Source of the DNA: Candidatus Syntrophopropionicum ammoniitolerans
GTDB lineage: Bacteria; Bacillota; Desulfotomaculia; Desulfotomaculales; Pelotomaculaceae
Length of the DNA: 34,889 nucleotides
Assembly: GCA_013201395.1 (NCBI GenBank)
Contig: JABMJD010000021.1
Span: 1 to 34,889, forward strand
Reading direction: 5' to 3'
Shown piece after piece: positions 22,424 through 30,197 of the stretch; the stretch's first letter is position 1, and each line of letters begins with the position of its first letter. The translations under genes were made by a program, and so were the position numbers. The notes under the pieces were generated by a model that was not told where the DNA came from, made no database searches, and was given only the letters and a program-made list of their open reading frames with translations.

Positions 22424-24760
22424 TTAGACAGTTTTACCGGCTTTTTCTTTTAAGGCCCTGAACATCTTTTCTTCCGTAACTGGAATTTCACAGAACCAGA
22501 TGCCGGTAGCATTATAAATGGCGTTGGTAATAGCAGGTGCTGTGGGCACAAGACCGCATTCTCCTACACCTTTGGCTCCAAAGGGGCCGCTGGGCTCATG
22601 AGCTTCGACGAGCCCGGTTTCAATTTCAGGCACATCATCAGCTGTTGGCAGCATATACTTATGGAAGCTATTTTCTAGTTGCCGGCCACGATCATCATAT
22701 TTTATTTCTTCACTTAGGGCATAACCAATGCCTTGCAGAACGCCACCTTCAATCTGTCCTTCACAAATCACCGGGTGGATTGCTTTGCCCACATCGTGCA
22801 CGGCAGCAACCCTCAGCACTCTCACCTGACATAATTCGGTGTCTACCTCCACCTCGGCAAAATGGGCATGCCAGGGGGGGGCATTCTCAGGCACTATCCG
22901 TCCTACACCAATAAACTGTTTGTTGCGCTGGTGGGCATCATAAGCCAGCTCTTTTAGGGTGATGCTTTTCCTTTCTTTCCCGCCAATTGTACATACCGGG
23001 CTGCCTGCACAGTCATCGCCGGCAGTTTGGCCCGCCGGGAATATAACTGAATCCTCCAGAACAAGTCTTTCCGGTGCCACCTTAAACAGGTCCGCAGCAT
23101 ACTCCAGAACCTGCCTTCTAGCATCCCTGGCCGCCTCAACAACTGCAGTACCGGCCGCATACAAGGCACGGCTGGCGTGGCTACCGATATCAAAGGGGGT
23201 GGAAGCCGTATCTGCAAGAGTCATACTGACCCGGTCCAAACTGACACCAACCACTTCAGCAGTCAACTGGGGCAGCGTGGTGCTGGTACCGGTCCCCATA
23301 TCAGGTACTCCGCTGGCCAGGTGCACGGATCCGTCCTGCTGGATTGTAACATAGGCGTTGTCATAGTCGCCGCAAAAGGGCCAGGCATTACTGACATGGG
23401 TACCGACCCCCATACCAATGCCCCTTAATTTCTTGGCGCCGGGTTTATTCAATTTGCCGCGATTTTCCCAGCCAATACTTTTAGCCCCTTTTTCAATGCA
23501 TTCAGCCAGACCCGTGGAACCGCATTTATAGGGAAGTACCCAGGGATCCCCCACTTGCATAATGTTTTTCAGGCGCAACTCTAGTGGGTCTATACCCAAT
23601 TTTTCCGCCATCATATCCACAGTGGACTCAATAGCATACATCGCCTGGGGGTTACCAAAACCACGCATAGCCCCCGCCGGAGTTGTGTTTGTATAGGCAC
23701 TATGGCCATAATAAAATTGGTTGGGCACACGATAAACGGCCAACCCCATGCAGCCAAGCACACCGGGAGTCTCTACGCTAAAGCTGCAGTATGCGCCGCC
23801 GTTCAGGGTTGCTTTTAGATGCATAGCATGAAAGGTACCATCCTTTTTAGCTCCTAATTTTACCGATACATAACCGGCATGGCGGGTATCTGAAGCAATA
23901 AAATCTTCCTCCCGGCTGTAAACCACCTTAACCGGTTTTTTCGCCAGCATGGACAGCGCTACCGCTATCGGTTCAGCCTTAGCGCTGCAGCCAATCCGGA
24001 CCCCAAAGCCGCCGCCGATGTAAGGCGGGTTGAGCACCCTGACCTTGCTTTCAGGAACAGAGAAAAGTTTGGCTAAAATCATCTTCGTAGGGTGTGGCGT
24101 CTGGGTTGTACACCAGACTGTGATTTTCCCATCCAAGCTAACCTGAGCCACAGCAGCCTGGGTTTCCATCTGGGCTTGTTTCACTACCGGCAGCTTGTAC
24201 TCTTTTTCTACAATCACATCAGATTCCGCAAACCCCTTCTCCACATCGCCAAAGGGTATTTGAATCACTTCACCGGGGACATTTTTCATTTCGCACTGGT
24301 GGATCACCGGCGCCTCAGTAGTCATAGCCTCTTTCGGGTCATAAACCGTGGGCAGCAGTTCATATTCGACTTTGATAAGCTTCAGGGCCGCTTCGGCAAT
24401 TTTTTCGCTGGTAGCAGCCACAGCCGCCACCTCGTCACCTACATAACGCACCACATTATCGAAAATATACTGATCCAGCACCGGTTGCATGGGAGGGACA
24501 GTAAAAGTCATCGTCGCTGATGTGTTAAATAATTCCCTTGATGTATTTTTATGGGTAGCCACCGCCTTTACTCCAGGCAGCTTTTCCGCCTCAGAGGTGT
24601 CAATACTCACTATCCGGGCATGGGGATGCGGGCTGCGCAACACCTTGCCGTAAAGCATACCCGGCAATTTCATATCACTGGTAAACCCAGCCGTTCCAGT
24701 AGCTTTTTCTACAGCATCCAATCTCCTGACACTTTTCCCAATAACCTTGTATTCTTTCAT
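22424..24760 (-). CDS. Molybdopterin-binding catalytic subunit, xanthine dehydrogenase family
   Basis: A 778-residue catalytic subunit of a molybdenum hydroxylase. Family landmarks in order: G-K-S-V-R-R-L-D-A near residue 7, the N-terminal aldehyde-oxidase a/b hammerhead domain, G-G-G-F-G-V-R near 248, A-M-R-G-F-G-N-P-Q near 359, G-M-G-V-G-T-H, and the C-terminal G-A-K-G-V-G-E-C-G with the catalytic Glu. The enzyme hydroxylates an aromatic heterocycle or aldehyde using water. The substrate (purine, nicotinate or other) cannot be read from sequence. YqeB and YqeC downstream suggest a labile selenium ligand at molybdenum. It ends in a strong hairpin. It is the third of three hydroxylase subunit genes. 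Confidence 0.92.
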   Translation of the reverse strand: MKEYKVIGKSVRRLDAVEKATGTAGFTSDMKLPGMLYGKVLRSPHPHARIVSIDTSEAEKLPGVKAVATHKNTSRELFNTSATMTFTVPPMQPVLDQYIFDNVVRYVGDEVAAVAATSEKIAEAALKLIKVEYELLPTVYDPKEAMTTEAPVIHQCEMKNVPGEVIQIPFGDVEKGFAESDVIVEKEYKLPVVKQAQMETQAAVAQVSLDGKITVWCTTQTPHPTKMILAKLFSVPESKVRVLNPPYIGGGFGVRIGCSAKAEPIAVALSMLAKKPVKVVYSREEDFIASDTRHAGYVSVKLGAKKDGTFHAMHLKATLNGGAYCSFSVETPGVLGCMGLAVYRVPNQFYYGHSAYTNTTPAGAMRGFGNPQAMYAIESTVDMMAEKLGIDPLELRLKNIMQVGDPWVLPYKCGSTGLAECIEKGAKSIGWENRGKLNKPGAKKLRGIGMGVGTHVSNAWPFCGDYDNAYVTIQQDGSVHLASGVPDMGTGTSTTLPQLTAEVVGVSLDRVSMTLADTASTPFDIGSHASRALYAAGTAVVEAARDARRQVLEYAADLFKVAPERLVLEDSVIFPAGQTAGDDCAGSPVCTIGGKERKSITLKELAYDAHQRNKQFIGVGRIVPENAPPWHAHFAEVEVDTELCQVRVLRVAAVHDVGKAIHPVICEGQIEGGVLQGIGYALSEEIKYDDRGRQLENSFHKYMLPTADDVPEIETGLVEAHEPSGPFGAKGVGECGLVPTAPAITNAIYNATGIWFCEIPVTEEKMFRALKEKAGKTV

Positions 24761-24773
24761 GCTGCCCCCTCCT

Positions 24774-25253
24774 TTACTGTTTCTCTCTCATCTTTTCAGC
24801 AGCCGCCTGTACTGCCTTTTTAATTTTCACATAACCTGTGCAACGGCAAATGTTCCCAGCTAGGGATTTTTTTATCTCTTTGCTGGTCGGATCGGTGTTC
24901 CTGTCCAGCAGTGCTTTGGCGGACATAATCATCCCTGGTGTACAAAAACCACACTGGATAGCGCCCATGTCCATAAAGGTCTCCTGCACGGGATGAAATT
25001 CATCTGTGCTGCCAACACCTTCAATGGTTTCCACTACGGCGCAACTGGCTTTCATAGCCGGAACCAGGCAAGAATTCACAGCCTCACCGTTCATGATTAC
25101 CGTGCAGGCGCCACATTCCCCCTTACCACATCCTTTTTTTGTTCCGGTCAGCTCCAGTTTGTCCCTTAATACATCAATAAGCATTTCATCAGGGGAAATA
25201 GCAATCTCAATTGGGTCCCCATTAAGTGTGAATTTAAGGATTTTTAGGCTCAT
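24774..25253 (-). CDS. 2Fe-2S subunit of the molybdenum hydroxylase
   Basis: This 159-residue small subunit binds two [2Fe-2S] clusters. The plant-ferredoxin-like cluster ligands are in C-G-K-G-E-C-G-A-C with a fourth Cys in N-S-C-L. The second, all-helical cluster has C-G-F-C-T-P-G-M and C-R-C-T-G-Y. It carries electrons from the molybdenum centre to the FAD subunit. The start is ATG 25253, with GGAGGAGGT 7 bases upstream; the frame runs further upstream but that part overlaps the FAD gene and is not protein-like. It sits between the FAD and molybdopterin subunit genes with short gaps. Confidence 0.94.
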   Translation of the reverse strand: MSLKILKFTLNGDPIEIAISPDEMLIDVLRDKLELTGTKKGCGKGECGACTVIMNGEAVNSCLVPAMKASCAVVETIEGVGSTDEFHPVQETFMDMGAIQCGFCTPGMIMSAKALLDRNTDPTSKEIKKSLAGNICRCTGYVKIKKAVQAAAEKMREKQ

Positions 25254-25272
25254 AAACTTACCTCCTCCTATG

Positions 25273-26148
25273 TTAATTAGATGGGCCGCCGGCATCGACG
25301 ACAGCCTGTCCCAGGGCTCTCCTGACCAACACAGGCAGTACAGAGGTGCGGTATTCCTTAGAACCTCTAAGTGCACTGTCTCTAGGGTTGGCATGTTCCA
25401 ACACAGCCTGGGCTGCTTTTTCAATTACTTCCGGGGTGATTTCTGCACCTTTCAAAACTTCTTCCGCGCCCAACGTCCGCATTGGACCCGGGCCCACGGG
25501 CGCCATACAAATACGAGCCCACAGGAAACGGCCATTCTCCAGTGTCACCATCACAGCCACGTTCAACATGGGCAGGGCCAGGGCATTGCGCTGGTGAAGA
25601 CGCACAAAGGCTGTCCCTTGATTTTTCTGAGCTACCGGGAAACTTACCCTGGTCACCAGCTGGCTGGTGCTGTCAATGGTTGATCTGCCCACCCCGGCAT
25701 ACATTTTTTCCACAGGAACATATTCCTGGCCTGCGGGAGTAGTTATTTCCGCCGTTGCCCCCAGCGCCACCAACGCCACTGCAGCATCGGCGGCAGGCTG
25801 GGCATTACAGACGTTGCCCACCACAGTCCCCGCATTCCTAATTTGATGGGAACCGACATAACCGGCAGCCTGAGCCAGAGCAGCGGCATTTTTTTGAATT
25901 AATTCTGAACTTGCTACCTGGTTATGGGTCACCGCCGCCCCAATATAAATCAGATCGTCCTTCATAGTTATTTCCCTCAATTCGGGGATGCGGCTGATAT
26001 CAACCAGGTAGTTTGTTTCGATCTTGCCTTCTGGAATATCCAGCATCAGGTCAGTGCCACCGGCAATAATTCGCGCCTGCCCCTCATGATCTTGCAAAAA
26101 GGAAACAGCCTCATTTACGGTTTCTGGAAATAGGTAATCCTGCAACAT
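25273..26148 (-). CDS. FAD-binding subunit of the molybdenum hydroxylase
   Basis: A 291-residue CoxM-type medium subunit. The FAD-binding motifs are I-I-A-G-G-T-D-L near residue 27 and the I-R-N-A-G-T-V-V-G-N stretch near 102, where the isoalloxazine ring is held. The C-terminal CO dehydrogenase flavoprotein domain follows (about 175-285). It takes electrons from the 2Fe-2S subunit and passes them to an acceptor. The upstream NfnAB-like pair is a candidate partner. A strong GGAGGAGGT precedes ATG 26148. It begins 23 bases after the stop codon of the upstream gltA/nfnB-like gene, so one transcript is likely. Confidence 0.92.
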   Translation of the reverse strand: MLQDYLFPETVNEAVSFLQDHEGQARIIAGGTDLMLDIPEGKIETNYLVDISRIPELREITMKDDLIYIGAAVTHNQVASSELIQKNAAALAQAAGYVGSHQIRNAGTVVGNVCNAQPAADAAVALVALGATAEITTPAGQEYVPVEKMYAGVGRSTIDSTSQLVTRVSFPVAQKNQGTAFVRLHQRNALALPMLNVAVMVTLENGRFLWARICMAPVGPGPMRTLGAEEVLKGAEITPEVIEKAAQAVLEHANPRDSALRGSKEYRTSVLPVLVRRALGQAVVDAGGPSN

Positions 26149-26171
26149 AAGTTGACCTCCTCCAAACAGAT

Positions 26172-27590
26172 TTAGTTCTTGCCGTTTAAATAAGCATGTA
26201 TTGATTTCGCCGCTGTGCGTCCGGCACCCATAGCCAGGATTACCGTAGCGGCACCAGTGACCACATCACCCCCTGCATATACACCAGGCTTAGATGTAGC
26301 ACCGGTTTCAGTATCAGCAACGATGTTACCCCTTTTATTGCATGCCAAATTTTTGGTGGTCCGGGGAACCAATGGGTTTGGCCCCTGCCCAATAGCCACT
26401 ACAACAGTATCCACATCCATAACAAATTCGGAACCTGGTATGGGGACAGGTCTACGCCTGCCGGAATCATCCGGTTCACCTAGTTCATACTGCAAACACT
26501 CCATTGCTGTCACCCAGTAATCATCATTGTAAATAATCCTGGTCGGGCTGGTTAGAAAGGCAAATTTCACACCCTCCTCCTCAGCATGATCAACCTCCTC
26601 ATGGCGGGCGGGTAGCTCATTTTTCGAACGACGGTAAACAATCCAGGATTCTTCAGCACCTAGTCGTAGAGCGGTACGGGCGGCATCCATAGCCACGTTT
26701 CCCCCACCCAACACCGCCACCTTGCGTCCTACCCTGATGGGGGTATCAGCCTCAGGAAAGCGATAAGCTTTCATCAGGTTGGTCCTGGTGAGAAACTCAT
26801 TGGCCGAGTATACGCCACAGGCATTTTCGCCCGGTATATTCATAAAGTAAGGTAGCCCTGCTCCAGTACCGATGAACATCGCATCATACCCACCGCCATT
26901 AAGCAATTCATCTACCACAGCAAACTTGCCTACCACTGCATTTACCTCGATGTCCACACCCAAATTTTTTAGGTTACTAATCTCAGCCTGCACTACCTTT
27001 TTTGGCAACCTGAATTCCGGTATACCGTACATCAAAACCCCACCGGGAACGTGCAGTGCTTCAAAAACATTAACCTTATGACCCAGTTTTGCTAAATCGG
27101 CAGCACAGGTTAAACCCGATGGACCTGATCCCACAACAGCCACTTTTTTCCCCGTGGGTGGTTCTACCTCTTGGGGCAACACCCCGTTAGCCAGCTCCCA
27201 ATCAGCGCAAAACCGTTCAATACGGCCGATGGCTACAGGTTCATGCTTTTTGCCCAGGGTACAATATTTTTCACACTGGCTCTCCTGGGGACAAACCCTG
27301 CCGCATACCGCTGGTAAAGCATTCTTTTCCTTCAGCTTTTTAATGGCCCCTGCAAAATCCCGTTTTGCAACCAGCGCTATAAACGCCGGGATGTCTACCT
27401 CTACCGGGCAACCCCGGCGGCAGGGAGCATTCTTACACTGCAGACAACGTTTAGCTTCGGCCACAACAGCCTCCTCCGAATATCCCAGAGTCACCTCATC
27501 AAAATTTCTAGCCCGCTGGACAGGGTCCTGGGAGGGCATCGGGTTTTTCTTCGGTGCAATAGTTTTTTTGGGCTTTTTCTCTTGTGTCAC
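26172..27590 (-). CDS. nfnB: NfnB/GltA-like NADPH-dependent flavoprotein, large subunit
   Basis: A 472-residue flavoprotein. The N-terminal part has two 4Fe-4S motifs (C-L-Q-C-K-N-A-P-C-R-R-G-C-P near 50 and C-G-R-V-C-P-Q-E-S-Q-C-E-K-Y-C near 95). FAD motif G-S-G-P-S-G-L near 155 and NADPH motif G-G-G-N-V-A-M-D-A near 295 follow. It is related to the glutamate synthase small subunit and to NfnB, the large subunit of electron-bifurcating transhydrogenase. No GltB is present and an NfnA-like gene directly precedes, so NfnB-type function is favoured. The start GTG 27590 overlaps the upstream stop (GTGA) with GGAGGTGG before it. Confidence 0.85.
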   Translation of the reverse strand: MTQEKKPKKTIAPKKNPMPSQDPVQRARNFDEVTLGYSEEAVVAEAKRCLQCKNAPCRRGCPVEVDIPAFIALVAKRDFAGAIKKLKEKNALPAVCGRVCPQESQCEKYCTLGKKHEPVAIGRIERFCADWELANGVLPQEVEPPTGKKVAVVGSGPSGLTCAADLAKLGHKVNVFEALHVPGGVLMYGIPEFRLPKKVVQAEISNLKNLGVDIEVNAVVGKFAVVDELLNGGGYDAMFIGTGAGLPYFMNIPGENACGVYSANEFLTRTNLMKAYRFPEADTPIRVGRKVAVLGGGNVAMDAARTALRLGAEESWIVYRRSKNELPARHEEVDHAEEEGVKFAFLTSPTRIIYNDDYWVTAMECLQYELGEPDDSGRRRPVPIPGSEFVMDVDTVVVAIGQGPNPLVPRTTKNLACNKRGNIVADTETGATSKPGVYAGGDVVTGAATVILAMGAGRTAAKSIHAYLNGKN

Positions 27591-28453
27591 TTTTCGCCAC
27601 CTCCACAACCGCAGACGCAGCTGTGCTCTTGTTTTTCAACAAAACGGCTTAAGGCCTGCTGCTCTAGCGGCTTATAGATAACTGCTCGCCTGGCCATTTC
27701 CGCAAAATCCACCTGGTGCCCATCAAATTCCGGCCCATCCACACAGGCAAATTTTGTTTCACCACCGATGCTAACCCGGCAGCAGCCGCACATTCCTGTA
27801 CCGTCCACCATAATGGAATTTAGACTGACAACCGTTTTCAAACCATATTCCCTGGTTAGATCGCATACTGCCCGCATCATCGGCAATGGCCCAATAGCCA
27901 CACATAAACCAATGTCCTTTTTCTCTTCAATTACCTCTCTCAGTACATCAGTAACAAAACCTTTTCGCATGTAGGACCCATCATCAGTGATTACATGTAG
28001 TTCATTACAAGCGGATCCCATTTTTTCTTCCCAGAAAAGGAGATCCTTCGTCCGCGCGCCCATGATCCCAATCACCTCATTGCCCGTCTCTTTCAAAGCC
28101 CGGGCAATAGGGAAAACTGGAGCCACACCAACACCACCGCCCACACAGACCACACGGCCAAAGTTTTCAACATGTGACGGCATTCCCAGTGGGCCGACAA
28201 AGTCCTGTAAATAGTCCCCCTCACTTAAGGCACCTAGCTCCTTAGTCGTTTTACCAACCTCCTGGAAAACACAGGTGATAGTACCTTTTCCCCGATCATA
28301 GTCAGCAATGGTCAGTGGTATTCTTTCTCCTTCTTCATCAACACGCAGGATGATAAATTGTCCGGCCATAGCCTTTCTGGCCACCAGTGGAGCCTCAATT
28401 TCAAACAGGTTCAATGTTGGCGCCAACACCTCTTTTTTGACTACCCTGTACAT
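27587..28453 (-). CDS. nfnA: NfnA-like ferredoxin-NADP reductase subunit
   Basis: A 288-residue protein of the ferredoxin reductase/PyrK type. An FAD-binding barrel carries R-I-P-L-T near 46, an NAD(H) domain carries G-G-G-V-G-V-A-P-V near 107, and a [2Fe-2S] site is formed by C-G-C-C plus a distal Cys (residues about 220-238). It is the usual partner of NfnB. The C-terminus adds an unusual Cys-rich tail (H-S-C-V-C-G-C-G-G-G). ATG 28453 is the only good start, although the GGGGAGG site is 13 bases away; TTG 28477 lies before that site. The gene begins about 37 bases after the predicted sigma-54 transcription start. Confidence 0.85.
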   Translation of the reverse strand: MYRVVKKEVLAPTLNLFEIEAPLVARKAMAGQFIILRVDEEGERIPLTIADYDRGKGTITCVFQEVGKTTKELGALSEGDYLQDFVGPLGMPSHVENFGRVVCVGGGVGVAPVFPIARALKETGNEVIGIMGARTKDLLFWEEKMGSACNELHVITDDGSYMRKGFVTDVLREVIEEKKDIGLCVAIGPLPMMRAVCDLTREYGLKTVVSLNSIMVDGTGMCGCCRVSIGGETKFACVDGPEFDGHQVDFAEMARRAVIYKPLEQQALSRFVEKQEHSCVCGCGGGEK

Positions 28454-28500
28454 AACGGCTTTTATTCCTCCCCTCAAAAGAACTTCTATACTAGACTACA

Positions 28501-28516
28501 TGCAAATAGCGTGCCG
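28501..28516 (-). promoter_or_regulatory. Sigma-54 (-24/-12) promoter of the hydroxylase operon
   Basis: On the minus strand the sequence reads CGGCACGCTATTTGCA. The invariant GG (28515-28514) and GC (28503-28502) are exactly 10 bases apart, and the context matches YTGGCACG-N4-TTGCA except for the T before GG. The start of transcription is predicted near 28490. An NtrC-type activator with GAFTGA is encoded immediately upstream. Confidence 0.82.
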
Positions 28517-28550
28517 GGAGATGGCAAAATTCTGAATATTCAACAAACTG

Positions 28551-28563
28551 CAGGTTTTACCTG
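28551..28563. promoter_or_regulatory. Possible activator binding site upstream of the -24/-12 promoter
   Basis: CAGGT and ACCTG flank a 3-base centre, set within a near-symmetric context (AAAC ... GTTT). A further palindrome TGAATATTCA lies at 28533-28542. Both are 20-60 bases upstream of the -24 element, in the zone where NtrC-type activators bind. This is a prediction only. Confidence 0.35.
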
Positions 28564-28627
28564 GTTTATAGGACTTTGGGACAATTCAAATTTTCAAACT
28601 CATCAGACAATAGTTGCCGAAAAAACG

Positions 28628-28655
28628 ACAGGCTGCCGAAATTTCGGCAGCCTGT
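28628..28655 (-). terminator. Intrinsic terminator of the response regulator gene
   Basis: A perfect 28-base palindrome with arms ACAGGCTGCCGAAA and its complement. On the minus strand CGTTTTTT follows. It separates the regulator genes from the sigma-54 promoter region. Being a perfect palindrome upstream of that promoter, it could also bind protein. Confidence 0.82.
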
Positions 28656-28710
28656 AATTCTTTCACCTTATATTTTCTTGGTTACAAAAACCTATTTTAA
28701 ACCTGTCTAC

Positions 28711-30171
28711 CTATTCTTTTTCATGGAGCAAATATCTCAAAACCCTTGGGCTAACGTGTAAAAGCCTGGCCGCTTCCGACCTATTATTACCCGTCCTTTC
28801 CAAGGTTTTTTCAATTATATTTTTGATTATGGTATCTCCTTCATTTTTTAGCAGTTCTGAAACCTCTTTAATATCTATATCTTCATGGTCGGGGATAATT
28901 TTTTGCATTTTTTTGGATAGATCCCTGATGGCTTCTTTTAGGCCCCGGTGGGTAAATTCTGCAGCCCCACTTGTTGGCCCCTCATCATAGTAGGAAACAA
29001 TGTTTTTGGGCAAGCAGTTCACACCCATGACACTGCTTTCCCTGACTACCATCGCCCTTGCTACAGCGTTCGCCAGCTCTCTGACATTACCAGGCCAATC
29101 ATAGTTTTGCAATAATTTCTTCGCCTGGGGGTTGAACTCGGCTTTTACCGGCAAATTTTCTATGGGACGGTTTTTTTCAATAAAATAATCAACTAAAGGC
29201 AATATATCCATCCGGCGCTCACGGAGGGGCGGTATATTGACACGCACCACGTCCAGGCGATATAACAGGTCTTCTCTAAAAAGATTATCCCTAACTGCTT
29301 CCTCCAGATTTTTGTTGGTAGCAGCTATTACCCGCACATCAGCTTTAATTGACTTTTCTGCTCCGATCCTGAAAAATTCGCCACTTTCCAGCACCCGGAG
29401 TAACTTAACCTGTATTGCCGGTGTAGCCTCCCCCACTTCATCCAAAAATAGTGTTCCCCTATCCGCCAGCTCGAATATACCCTGCCTTTGCCCCTGGGCC
29501 CCCGTAAAAGCCCCCTTTTCATGGCCAAATAGCTCACTTTCCAGCAAGGTCTCCGGCAAAGCACCACAGTTAATACTAATGAACGGGAAATTAGCGCGTA
29601 AACTATTGGCATGGATAAACCTGGCCAGGACTTCCTTCCCCGTGCCTGTTTCACCCTCAATAAGAATGGAAATCTTCCTGGTTGCCACCTTTTTACAAAA
29701 CGACAACAGGTTTTTAAATGGGCTGTCTGCAGAGGTCACTATACCGAACCTGGAGGCTAGCTTTTCAATCTTGCCACCAGCAAATTTGCTCCTATTTAAT
29801 ATCAGATGCACGGCCTGATCAATTATACTATCCAGTTCATCCAACTCATCAAAGGGTTTATCAATATAGTCCAGGGCACCCAGTTTCATTGCTTCTACTG
29901 CGGTTTTTACGGTACTATAGCCCGTCATGATAATTATCTCACAAGCGGGATTGATTTCCCTTATTTCCTTCAAGAGGGTAATTCCATCTGTATCAGGCAA
30001 CTTTAAATCAAGCAGGGCCAGGTCATATTTCCGCTCCCGGAATAAGGACCTGGCCTCATCTCCGGAGTTGGCCACATCTACTGGTAGACCCCTTTCCTCA
30101 CTTAAGTAATATTCAAAAAAGGTACCTACTTCAACCTCATCGTCAACAACCAAGACTACTGGTTTTTTCAT
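28711..30171 (-). CDS. NtrC-family sigma-54-dependent response regulator
   Basis: A 486-residue protein with three domains. The receiver (1-122) has acidic D10/D11 and phospho-acceptor Asp55 in L-L-D-L-K-L-P. The AAA+ domain (about 145-375) has Walker A G-E-T-G-T-G-K-E (173-180), the sigma-54 contact loop GAFTGA (220-225), Walker B L-F-L-D-E (241-245) and the arginine-finger region P-L-R-E-R. The C-terminal Fis-type HTH reads N-N-R-S-E-A-A-R-L-L-H-V-S. The kinase gene ends 27 bases upstream. The first sigma-54 promoter downstream drives the hydroxylase operon, its likely target. Confidence 0.95.
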   Translation of the reverse strand: MKKPVVLVVDDEVEVGTFFEYYLSEERGLPVDVANSGDEARSLFRERKYDLALLDLKLPDTDGITLLKEIREINPACEIIIMTGYSTVKTAVEAMKLGALDYIDKPFDELDELDSIIDQAVHLILNRSKFAGGKIEKLASRFGIVTSADSPFKNLLSFCKKVATRKISILIEGETGTGKEVLARFIHANSLRANFPFISINCGALPETLLESELFGHEKGAFTGAQGQRQGIFELADRGTLFLDEVGEATPAIQVKLLRVLESGEFFRIGAEKSIKADVRVIAATNKNLEEAVRDNLFREDLLYRLDVVRVNIPPLRERRMDILPLVDYFIEKNRPIENLPVKAEFNPQAKKLLQNYDWPGNVRELANAVARAMVVRESSVMGVNCLPKNIVSYYDEGPTSGAAEFTHRGLKEAIRDLSKKMQKIIPDHEDIDIKEVSELLKNEGDTIIKNIIEKTLERTGNNRSEAARLLHVSPRVLRYLLHEKE

Positions 30172-30197
30172 ATCTTTTTCCCTTCCTTATTGTGCAT

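Noticed and set aside
25006-25683. Plus-strand open frame of 225 codons across the FAD and 2Fe-2S subunit genes
   Set aside because: It is antisense to two well-conserved genes and spans their junction; not protein-like.
26172-27590. Glutamate synthase small subunit (GltD)
   Set aside because: No large GltB gene is present, and the preceding NfnA-like gene overlaps it by GTGA, so the NfnB assignment is favoured.
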